Below are positions 30,296 to 40,464 of a stretch of 64,000 nt of DNA, piece by piece. The stretch is from Haemonchus contortus (Eukaryota > Nematoda > Chromadorea > Rhabditida > Trichostrongylidae). Below the pieces are notes generated by a model. The model saw only the letters and a program-made list of their open reading frames with translations, was not told the DNA's origin and searched no databases. Within the stretch, counting starts at the first letter, position 1. Each line of letters begins with the position of its first letter. The translations under genes were made by a program, and so were the position numbers. The stretch covers positions 33,035,831-33,099,830 of the forward strand of contig LS997567.1 in NCBI GenBank assembly GCA_000469685.2, given 5' to 3'.

Positions 30296-32449
30296 CACCT
30301 GTATCACCTGTATCACCTGTCGTCCCGTTGATCATCGACTTCCTCGAGCGGGCGCCAGTAACGTCTCCATTCGTCCCTGTAACGAGCCAGAGTGGTCCAG
30401 TGAATCGTTCTCGCTTCAGGGACACGAGGTTCAACATTCCTTTCGTTCAGAGCTTTCGTGAAAAAGTCTGACCATCTCGTTGGCGGCCTTCCTGGAGTTC
30501 GTTTGATGTCCCGAGGGATCCAGTCAGTAACCGCCCTGGACCAACGGTCATCACTATATCGCATAACGTGTCCGGCCCACCTGATCTTCGATTTCTTGGC
30601 GTAATCAACGGCATCCCTGATCTTCGTTCGGTGACGGAGCTCGGAACTCCGGATTCCCTTCTGCACTTGTGTGTATAAGGAAATTCCGAGCATCGTCCTT
30701 TCCAAAGCGCGTTGAGTAACGCTGACAGCATGCTCATCCTGCTTTCGTAGAGTCCAAGTCTCCGAGGCGTACGTTAAAGCAGGAAGGACAGCAGTGTCGA
30801 AAAGGTGAGCGCGGAGCCGGATGTTCTTCGTTTTCTTCACTACTCCCTCGATGTTCTTGAATGCTCCCGACGCCGCGCGTTTCCTTCTGCACAGCTCTGG
30901 AGCTAGGTCGTTCATCATGTTGACTTCTCGACTTAGATACACATAGCTGGAGCATTCGGAGATACTCGTTACGTTCAGCATGAAAGGAGCGTCGGGTACC
31001 AATCCGTTTCGCATGAACATCGTCTTCGTTAAGTTCAGTCTCAAGCCGATCTTTCCACAAGCACTATCAAACTCGGCCAGCATTCGTTCCGCCTGCTCGA
31101 TGTTCGGTGTTATAAGCACGATGTCGTCTGCAAAGCGGAGGTGATGTAGGAAGCGGCCGTCGACCTTCACTCCCAAGTCTTCCCATTCCAAATGACGCAT
31201 GATATTCTCGAGGGCGGCACTGAAAAGTTTGGGCGAAATAGTATCGCCTTGCTGAACACCTCCCTTCACGTTGACAATGACTTCCTTATAGAATGGTGAA
31301 ATCCTGGTCGTGAAGCTGTCGTAGAGCTCACGAAGCATCCTTATATATTGCGTAGGAACACCCTGGTTGCCCAGGGCTTCAATTACCGCCTCTGTCTCAA
31401 CGGTGTCAAAGGCTTTCTTCAAGTCGATAAACGTAAGACATAGCGGCATTTTGTACTCTCGCGATACTTCAATGAGCCTTGTTAGGGTGTGGATATGATC
31501 GATTGTACTGAACCCTCTCCGAAACCCTGCTTGCTCGCATGGCTGTCCTTCAGCTGATATTCTGATAATCCTGTGTAGGATGACACGAGTGAAAAGCTTG
31601 TAGATTACAGACAGCAGGCAGATTGGGCGATAATTGGCAATATCGTCTGGATCTCCCTTTTTGTACAGCAACACAGTCTTGCTAGTTTTCCACGACGTGG
31701 GCACTTTGCATTCCGACAGGTACCGTGTGAAGAGCCTAGCCAGAGTTTTGATGATGACTGGTGGTATACTCTTCGGATGTCCTGGTTTGATCCTATCGGG
31801 ACCGGGCGCTGTACAGTTCTTCATCGACGTGATGGCATGTCGTATTTCGGAAGGGAGAACCGAAGGAGCGACATATTCGTCTTGCCTAAGATGATGAGTA
31901 GGCAGGTAGACGTGGCTGTCGAAGAGATCCGAGTAGAAGTCGTAGATGACCTTCTCCATTGCCCTCCGGGATGCAGTAACGGTTCCGCCCGGACGACGAA
32001 GGGAGGTCACCTTGGTCTTGTAATTGACGAAGCTCCGTCGGGCTTTGCGAATGCTCTTTCCGGCCTCGGCGGCTTCGTCCATGACTGCTGCTCTTCTCTC
32101 TTTCAGATCTTCCTTTATCACTTCTCTGCATAGCTTCGCAAGTTCGGACGTTCGTTGATAATTGCCTGCAGCTCGCGCGATTCCACGCTGGCGTATCAGC
32201 TCGAGAGTCTCCGAAGAGAGTCGTCTCTTGGCTACTTGTAGACTCTCTGCTTTCGTAGCACTATCGTGAAGATGCTCGACGAGCCGGTTGTATTCTTCGT
32301 CGATGTTGTCGATAACGGAATCCTCCCATTTACTCGCAAGGGAAGCGAAATTGTCCCAGTTGATGGAGGTCTTGGGGCTTCGTTTCCGAAACTTCATAGC
32401 TCTCTCCCCACGCACTGAGAAGCAGAATCTAGCGCGGAGGAGACGATGG
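30296..32449 (-). mobile_element. RTE-type LINE, copy 2, 5'-truncated, well preserved
   Basis: Minus strand. A perfect 13-bp duplication TTCTGCATACAAT flanks it (30283-30295 and 32450-32462). The 3' end is a short tail of ACAGGTGAT-like repeats (30296-30317). The 5' end is cut within the endonuclease at [10 protein letters not shown], as is usual for incomplete reverse transcription. The remaining frame is open from end to end. It lies tail to tail with copy 1, about 190 bp away. Confidence 0.95.
30313..32449 (-). CDS. RTE reverse transcriptase, open frame lacking most of the endonuclease
   Basis: About 711 codons of element sequence are open. The frame even continues some 22 codons upstream into flanking DNA to an ATG at 32517. 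Domains: last few residues of the endonuclease, linker ([20 protein letters not shown]), RT with [70 protein letters not shown] and [12 protein letters not shown], then a long C-terminus ending [14 protein letters not shown]. All RT catalytic Asp residues are present. Without the endonuclease it should not retrotranspose on its own. The intact frame and perfect duplication point to a young insertion, younger than decayed copy 1. Expression is unknown. Confidence 0.9.
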
Positions 32450-32462
32450 TTCTGCATACAAT

Positions 32463-32953
32463 AGAAATAATAATGAAGCCTTTCGTTGACCACATTCCCC
32501 ATCGAAAACTTCGACACGACCCGTTTTGTTGCTACCTTTTTGGTGTACCTCTTAGGAACAGAATAGATTCGCTAAGTGCTTAGTACCATCTATAGAAACA
32601 ATGGCTTTTCCACCCCTTGACCACCCCGGATTTGCCTTCAATTGGGCTTGCTCCTCCGCATAGTTTAATAGTCTTCTGCACGATCATTATTGGAATCACA
32701 AAAAAAAAAATTTACGAAGTCCTTCAGCCTCTTGCCTACGAATTATGGCAAGTGGCATTGGATGAACGTTCACAGTCTGAAAATATGAGGAGTCTTACTT
32801 CAGTAACAATGCAGAATGCAAGGGAACCTCCTAACGAAACTAATCAACCGTGGATGAAGCGAATTCAACAAATGCCATTACTCCTGCCTAAAAAGATTAC
32901 GGCGCCCATAATTTTGGGACACACTGTACAGCTTCCCCCCGGGTATGGGTACA
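32463..32953. other. Unassigned sequence before the palindrome
   Basis: A plus frame 32617-33114 (165 codons) begins with protein-like text (PDLPSIGLAPP, IYEVLQPLAYELWQVALDER) but its last third runs through the palindrome at 32954-33187. The first two thirds might be a real exon. No family recognised. Confidence 0.3.
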
Positions 32954-33187
32954 TACGTGCGTCCGAGGATGCGCGCGGCAAATTGCTCGGCGAAGTGCGT
33001 GGTGATTTTAACGACTTTGCCGCCTATCATTGGGGCCCAAATTTTAAGTACAGTAGATTAGTAGGGTTAGCTGATACTATTGATCTACTCTACTTCAAAT
33101 TTGGTCCCCATTGATAGGCGCCAGAGTTGTCCGAATCACCACGTACTTCGCCGCGCAATTTGCCGCGCGCATCCTCGGACGCACGTA
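32954..33187. mobile_element. Foldback element / long imperfect palindrome, 234 bp
   Basis: The left arm from 32954 (tacgtgcgtccgaggatgcg...) pairs with the right arm ending 33187 over about 105 bp per arm, with a loop of about 20 bases around 33065. It contains GCGCGCGGCAAATTGC on both arms. No clear duplication at the ends. Different from the 16-17 kb foldbacks. Confidence 0.75.
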
Positions 33188-33752
33188 AGTTCCGTCCCCC
33201 CTTCCCCCATCTTATATCACGACAAGGTCACTGCCGGGAACCATTTCCTGTCCTGAAATTTCAAAACTGCCATGTTACCACATGCACGACAAACATGCTC
33301 CACAATATCGGGGTTCAACAGAATGTATCGCACTGAAACGATATAAATAAAAATGAGCAATCTTCATAAAGCAAGGTACAGGCTGCCAACAGCACAAAAA
33401 CGCACCGGTTACAAACTTATAGCAAGAAATAGGTGGTCAATTTCGACTGACATGGCAAACGAATCCAGCTCGCAAACATTAGATATAGTAACGGCAGATT
33501 ACGCTATGACTGCACCGGTGGATCAAATGGTCGGGTTGTGCAATCGCTTTGCTTTTCTGAAAAATCATATAACATTGAACCACTACGATTTTTCCAATAC
33601 GAACACCGTCTTCTTATTCTTACTATACATTTATTATATAATCCAATAGTTTGGTGTGTCTGTTTTGCTTGTTATTTTGCTAGTCAGTGAGCTTGTTTGT
33701 TTGATTGCATGCATGCATGCAAGCTAATTCAAACAAACATACTAACAAATAT
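33188..33752. other. No recognised gene
   Basis: A 98-codon plus frame (33353-33649) with AT-rich end is not convincing. (GCAT)n/(CAAA)n short runs lead into the satellite. Confidence 0.4.
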
Positions 33753-33755
33753 GTA

Positions 33756-33756
<1 letters not shown>

Positions 33757-33786
<30 letters not shown>

Positions 33787-34863
33787 TGTATGTATGTATG
33801 TATGTATGTATGTATGTATGTATGTATTTATGTATTTATGTATGTATGTATGTATTTATGTATGTATGTATGTATGTATGTATGTATGTATGTATGTATG
33901 TATGTATGTATGTATGTATGTATGTATGTATGTATGTATGTATGTATGTATGTATGTATGTATGTATGTATGTATGTATGTATGTATGTATGTATGTATG
34001 TATGTATGTATGTATGTATGTATGTATGTATGTATGTATGTATGTATGTATGTATGTATGTATGTATGTATGTATGTATGTATGTATGTATGTATGTATG
34101 GTATGTATGTATGTATGTATGTATGTATGTATGTATGTATGTATGTATGTATGTATGTATGTATGTATGTATGTATGTATGTATGTATGTATGTATGTAT
34201 GTATGTATGTATGTATGTATGTATGTATGTATGTATGTATGTATGTATGTATGTATGTATGTATGTATGTATGTATGTATGTATGTATGTATGTATGTAT
34301 GTATGTATGTATGTATGTATGTATGTATGTATGTATGTATGTATGTATGTATGTATGTATGTATGTATGTATGTATGTATGTATGTATGTATGTATGTAT
34401 GTATGTATGTATGTATGTATGTATGTATGTATGTATGTATGTATGTATGTATGTATGTATGTATGTATGTATGTATGTATGTATGTATGTATGTATGTAT
34501 GTATGTATGTATGTATGTATGTATGTATGTATGTATGTATGTATGTATGTATGTATGTATGTATGTATGTATGTATGTATGTATGTATGTATGTATGTAT
34601 GTATGTATGTATGTATGTATGTATGTATGTATGTATGTATGTATGTATGTATGTATGTATGTATGTATGTATGTATGTATGTATGTATGTATGTATGTAT
34701 GTATGTATGTAGTATGTATGTATGTATGTATGTATGTATGTTATGTATGTATGTATGTATGTATGGTATGTATGTTCATGTATGTATGTATGTATGTATG
34801 GTATGTATGTATGTATGGTATGTATGTATGTATGTATGTATTGTATGTATGTATGTATGTATG

Positions 34864-34894
<31 letters not shown>

Positions 34895-34900
34895 TGTATG

Positions 34901-34931
<31 letters not shown>

Positions 34932-36805
34932 TGTATGTATGTATTGTATGTATGTATGTATGTATGTATGTATGTATGTATGTATGTATGTATGTTATGT
35001 ATGTATGTATGTATAATGTAATGTATGTAGTGTATGTATGTATGTATGTATCGTATGTATGTATGTATGTATGTATGTATGTATGTATGTATGTATGTAT
35101 GTATGTAGCGTATGTCATGTATGTAGTATGTATGTATGTATGTATGTATGTATGTAGTGTATGTATTATGTTATGTATGTATGGTTATGTATGTATGTAT
35201 GTATGTATGTATGTATGTATGTATGTATGTATGTATGTATGTATGTATGTATGTATGTATGTATGTATGTATGTATGTATGTATGTATGTATGTATGTAT
35301 GTATGTATGTATGTATGTATGTATGTATGTATGTATGTATGTATGTATGTATGTATGTATGTATGTATGTATGTATGTATGTATGTATGTATGTATGTAT
35401 GTATGTATGTATGTATGTATGTATGTATGTATGTATGTATGTATGTATGTATGTATGTATGTATGTATGTATGTATGTATGTATGTATGTATGTATGTAT
35501 GTATGTATGTATGTATGTATGTATGTATGTATGTATGTATGTATGTATGTATGTATGTATGTATGTATGTATGTATGTATGTATGTATGTATGTATGTAT
35601 GTATGTATGTATGTATGTATGTATGTATGTATGTATGTATGTATGTATGTATGTATGTATGTATGTATGTATGTATGTATGTATGTATGTATGTATGTAT
35701 GTATGTATGTATGTATGTATGTATGTATGTATGTATGTATGTATGTATGTATGTATGTATGTATGTATGTATGTATGTATGTATGTATGTATGTATGTAT
35801 GTATGTATGTATGTATGTATGTATGTATGTATGTATGTATGTATGTATGTATGTATGTATGTATGTATGTATGTATGTATGTATGTATGTATGTATGTAT
35901 GTATGTATGTATGTATGTATGTATGTATGTATGTATGTATGTATGTATGTATGTATGTATGTATGTATGTATGTATGTATGTATGTATGTATGTATGTAT
36001 GTATGTATGTATGTATGTATGTATGTATGTATGTATGTATGTATGTATGTATGTATGTATGTATGTATGTATGTATGTATGTATGTATGTATGTATGTAT
36101 GTATGTATGTATGTATGTATGTATGTATGTATGTATGTATGTATGTATGTATGTATGTATGTATGTATGTATGTATGTATGTATGTATGTATGTATGTAT
36201 GTATGTATGTATGTATGTATGTATGTATGTATGTATGTATGTATGTATGTATGTATGTATGTATGTATGTATGTATGTATGTATGTATGTATGTATGTAT
36301 GTATGTATGTATGTATGTATGTATGTATGTATGTATGTATGTATGTATGTATGTATGTATGTATGTATGTATGTATGTATGTATGTATGTATGTATGTAT
36401 GTATGTATGTATGTATGTATGTATGTATGTATGTATGTATGTATGTATGTATGTATGTATGTATGTATGTATGTATGTATGTATGTATGTATGTATGTAT
36501 GTATGTATGTATGTATGTATGTATGTATGTATGTATGTATGTATGTATGTATGTATGTATGTATGTATGTATGTATGTATGTATGTATGTATGTATGTAT
36601 GTATGTATGTATGTATGTATGTATGTATGTATGTATGTATGTATGTATGTATGTATGTATGTATGTATGTATGTATGTATGTATGTATGTATGTATGTAT
36701 GTATGTATGTATGTATGTATGTATGTATGTATGTATTGTATTATGTATGTATGTATGTATGTATGTATGTATGTATGTATGTATGTATGTATGTATGTGT
36801 ATATG

Positions 36806-36836
<31 letters not shown>

Positions 36837-37090
36837 ATGTGTATGTATATGTATATATGTGTATGTATATGTATATGTATATGTATGTATGGTATGTATG
36901 TATGTATGGTATGTATGTATGTATGGTATGTATATATGGTATGGTATGTACGGTATGTATGTATGGTATTTATGTATGGTATTTATGTGTAGTATGTATG
37001 TATGGCATGTATGTATGGTTATGGTATGGTAGGTATGGTGTGGTTACAGTAGCTATGGTGTGGTGTGGTATGGTATGGTATGATATAGTA
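33757..37090. repeat. Giant (TATG)n tetranucleotide array
   Basis: Near-pure TATG/TGTA tandem repeat. Block 1 runs 33757-34711, with a few TATT variants at the left edge and one inserted G at about 34101. A degenerate zone with many single-base gains and losses covers 34712-35185. Block 2, the longest pure run, covers 35186-36735. From 36798 it changes to TATATG-type hexamers and from about 36886 to GGTAT-type pentamers, ending near 37090. The long frames across it (Cys-Met-Tyr-Val repeats) are by-products of the repeat. A short-read assembly would be expected to collapse such an array, so its length needs long reads. Confidence 0.97.
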
Positions 37091-37109
37091 TGGCCATATA
37101 TGTATGTAT

Positions 37110-37680
37110 TAGGTATGCATTGTGTTTACAAGGGTGTTGTTGGAGATTTGGGTCACCTGAAAACATCCGAAGAGGGGCTGGCCAAATTCGGGATGGTATG
37201 GCTAGGGCAAGACCAACAGAACATATATGAGACCAGCGGAATTTGCCCGCAAGGTGCGGGACAAGCGCCGGAGCGGGTGGTGGCAAGGGCCGAACATCTT
37301 GTTCTAGTTTTGAGAAGGCCTAGACACCGGGAAGGTAAAGTTGAGGAAGGGTCAACAGACGAAATAAAGGAGCACCTCCTGTGGTGTGGGAGCGTTCTCG
37401 TAGTGGGCGGCGCTTTCCACATGAACCCATAATTTTATTCGACGAAGGCGTGAAGTCCAACACGTGATGGGCGTGAGCTTAGAAATGCTCCGCCCAAGAT
37501 GGGCGGGCGTGTATCCAAGTAGAAGGCGATTTTTAAAAATGTATGTAACTCTGTTCAAAAACATTCTAGAACGCGAAAAAAGTGCTTAGAGGCTATTGAA
37601 GAAGAGTGGGCAAACCCTCAAAGTGGGCAGGGCTGATATCGAAAATTGATGTTTTTTCAAAAACGCGCTACAAAGCGGGG
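37110..37680. repeat. GC-box repeat units (same family as 18.4-19.6 kb)
   Basis: The part from about 37360 contains 'gatgggcgggcgtgtatc', 'taactctgttcaaaaacatt', 'ctagaacgcgaaaaaagtg' and 'aaagtgggcagggctgat', matching the repeat family above. 37110-37350 is unassigned GC-richer sequence. No coding evidence. Confidence 0.6.
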
Positions 37681-37739
37681 AGTGTGATTTGAGGTTATCT
37701 TGGTCCTAAGTGCATCTGTTGGTTTGAATGTTTGTCTAT

Positions 37740-39250
37740 GTCCAACCGGCAATTCACAACTCCTGTTCCCGTGAACTTACAGCTTCCAAATTTGTCAGGG
37801 CAACAACCGGCAGAATGGGAACGCCAATAATAAACGGCAAAACTGGACTCCTCTCGCAGGGGGAGTGGCGTGTACGGACGTGTCCCAAAATTGATCGAAC
37901 TGCTCTGCTCATTTCTTCGGAATGGCAGGCAAAATGCCACCTTATTGACTGGTGCTCGTTCATGAATTCTACAAAGTGGGAAATGCTTGTGACCCCCGTG
38001 ACAGTGAGGGTACCCATTTTACAACGCAACCCTTCGAGCTGTGAGCAGTGATTCTGTTTTGAGATCCGTATCAGAGCAGGCCTTACTGGCAACTCTGAAC
38101 ACATTGTTGATAACATAACGTTGTTTTGTTCTTAAGAGGTGGGCCAAGCGGTAGTGAGTAAGGATAATCTCACAACTAGGCTTACGGTACCATTTGGTCC
38201 GCACTGCTCCCCTCGCTAGCTGGATCTGGATATTAAGGAAGGGTAACAGCTCTCCCAGGCCTTTCACGTGTGAATTTGATTTGATCTGCCCGGTTGTTAA
38301 GGATGTCAAAGCATATGTTCATCTCTTCTTGAGTGGAACATATGAAAAGGCAGTCGGCAATGTAGTGACTATAGAGAGCTGGTCTGCGGTCTAAAACAGG
38401 TTCCTCAATTTTTGATATCTATGTTACAGCCAGTAGCAGTGCTAGCCATTGGCCCGTAGCCAAACCCCTCATTTGTCTATAGTAGTCACCCGACCACCTG
38501 GGAAACGAGCAATTGAAGCACTCTTTTGAGACGCTCATTATATTTGTGATAGAGAAACCGTACAAATTGAGTGAGCCTTCGTGATCACTCAACCATTCGA
38601 ATTCTGCCTCCAAAGCAGCCTCATCCGACACATTTGTGTACAAAGATGTAACATCGAATGAATCGATCACAACGTTCTCTAGGAGGTCTACGTTCAACAG
38701 TTTCTCGAGGAGCATATTCGTATGAGTCAGGTAGGTAGGTATGTACGGAAGGATCTGTCGTACTAAAAGATTGAGAAGCCATGAAATTTTATAAGTGGGT
38801 CCCCCAACACTTTGACAATGGGCCTGACCTTGAACACTGTAGGATTATTAGAGCTCAGTTCTGCAGCGGTAAGCTTATGAGTCTTGATAAGGACAGGACA
38901 CAGAGGTAGATCACTTTTCAAGCGATTGATCGTGGAGCTCTGCATACCGGCGACCTTCGCCACGCAACATCAAACCTTGTTCTGTTTTCTGTACTGTTTT
39001 GCATACTCTCTTTTTCTGTATATCTGCAATATAGTGTTTTGTCCTGTAACTGTAGATGTGTGTAGATGTGTTATAGCTTTATCAACCACTTGTGGTATGA
39101 CCACGAATTTCCCTCCTTTATCGCTGGCAGACAGGCGTATCTCCCCAGCTTCTATTCGATTACGTAATTCTTTAATTCTTTAAAGCCTTTCCTTTGTAAA
39201 GGTGTTAGGTTGCAACCAGGATGTCTGTCGACTAACTGCCGTACCACTCT
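37740..39250 (-). pseudogene. Penelope-like element reverse transcriptase, decayed
   Basis: Minus strand, several frames. In order: GEIRLSASDKGGKFVVIP (about 39150, the ADKG-like opening block), LCPVLIKTHKLTAAELSSN and VFKVRPIVKVLGDP (38900-38800), SFDVTSLYTNV (motif A), YYRQMRGLATGQWLALLLAV (motif B), RPALYSHYIADCLFICSTQ (motif C, where the family has YIDDC; the first Asp is Ala), LLPFLNIQIQLARGAVRTKW and YRKP, then EEMSRAVRSI. This block order is specific to Penelope-like elements. The YIADC change and frame breaks mean no activity. No GIY-YIG domain follows on this strand. Confidence 0.82.
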
Positions 39251-39609
39251 ATAGACAGATGCAGCTAAAAGGCGGAATTAGGTGTCTACGACAGCATGCG
39301 GCTCTTGTTTTTTGTAATATGCGCTAGGAAAGGGTAGAGCAGGTAAAACTCTGTTTACCTGATCTCCAGCGCCCGCTTCCCGCACTATGCTGTTGGCTCT
39401 ACATCTGAGACGACCCGAAGGGTCAGCAGGTTGCCCACTATCTTACGTGCGACCCGAGGAGTAATTGGTTCAGTTGGTGCAAAGCTAGGACGCGCTTCTT
39501 CAGAAAGGGTGATCCCGCCTTAAACCGTGACTCGATAGTTGGGTAAGTGTTCCGCCGCATTTGAGTTATGGTAGTCCTCATTGTTATGGTGAACGGCAAG
39601 CATATTTGT

Positions 39610-39957
39610 ATTCCCTAAGCGCGTTGTTGATCTACCAGTCGATCGAACTTATTGTTCAGCCTGGTCCATATTGGTGGAACAGGGCGTCCCCTTCGTACTC
39701 GAATTAAGGAACACCTGTAGGGGCTAAGAAAGTCTCGCACTCAAACACCACTGGGAATGCATCGAGTTTTGTGCCACGATGGTAACGAATTCACTATTTC
39801 AGTAGCCATCTTGGTTCTAGAAACGGAGACCACCGCGCGAATAGCACTCGAGGCGTGTTCGATTACAGCTAGGGACCCACAAACTAATAGAAAGGAAGAG
39901 TGTGTGGCCGTAAACCGTGGCCTCGCGCCCTTTCTCGACCTCTGCAAATTTTGAAAT
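39610..39957 (+). pseudogene. Penelope-like GIY-YIG endonuclease domain fragment
   Basis: The plus strand in one frame gives GGTGRPLRTRIKEHL (corresponding to the YIGETGRPL..RI.EHL block), a stop, then SRTQTPLGMHRVLCHDGNEF, ILVLETETTARIALEA and DPQTNRKEECVAVNRGLAPF ending at a stop at 39955. The spacing matches the C-terminal endonuclease of Penelope-like elements. The catalytic GIY start is missing or mutated. Opposite in strand to the neighbouring RT fragment, so two element copies or an inversion are involved. Confidence 0.78.
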
Positions 39958-40157
39958 TGAAGTGAGGTCAGGAAGGAGGGAGGCCTGCTCATTGTAAGCA
40001 GAAGTTACATTCTGGGTGGTCGATCTAACACTCCGGCGATTTAGATCAAGGTGAGCGTTTTGTATACCGAGTCCAGGAGGTCTCCTAGCCTAGAGAACTG
40101 TCTGGGTTTATCTTGCCTTATTATAGAATCAATTCCAATGGTTGTTCGACTTCCAGA

Positions 40158-40192
40158 CTCTGACGAAGGCGAGATAGCCAAAACGTTAGCCT
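40158..40192 (+). ncRNA. Hammerhead-like core downstream of the Penelope endonuclease
   Basis: CTGACGA, a GGC/GCC short stem, then AAAACGTTAGCC. The hammerhead ribozyme core is CUGANGA - stem II - GAAA, and Penelope-like elements are known to carry such motifs. Here the GAAA reads AAAA and I cannot draw stem III, so at best it is a decayed ribozyme. Confidence 0.35.
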
Positions 40193-40464
40193 CATGAAGT
40201 TTAAAATCTCGGAAAGACTGCAGTACACATAGCTACTAATCAAAGGTCATCCAAGATTAAGAGAAGGTCGATCGTGGTATATTCTACAAGACTCATCAAC
40301 TCTTATACCTCAATAAGAACGTTAAAAGGGTGTTTTAAAGATGGATGGCCTACCGCAGAAAGTGCCCTCATGACTTCTCTCATGAAGAGAAAAACAATAC
40401 ATAAGTGAAGCAAAGATGTTTTGCATGACTAACTTAGCACTTTAACACATCCAATGTACCGATA
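40193..40464. other. No gene seen
   Basis: AT-rich spacer between the Penelope remains and the 3' end of the minus-strand spliced gene. Confidence 0.4.

Noticed and set aside
32617..33114. 165-codon plus-strand frame
   Set aside because: Its last third lies inside a palindrome; kept only as a possible exon in the first part, not as a gene.
33757..36800. Regular repeat that might be mistaken for a CRISPR or telomere array
   Set aside because: No spacers, the period is four bases, the context is eukaryotic, and nematode telomeres are TTAGGC.
33705..37432. Very long open frames of Cys-Met-Tyr-Val repeats (up to 844 codons)
   Set aside because: They are the automatic translation of a TATG repeat in all three frames; no independent coding evidence.
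40158..40192. Active hammerhead ribozyme
   Set aside because: GAAA is mutated to AAAA and stem III is not evident; reported only as a decayed core.
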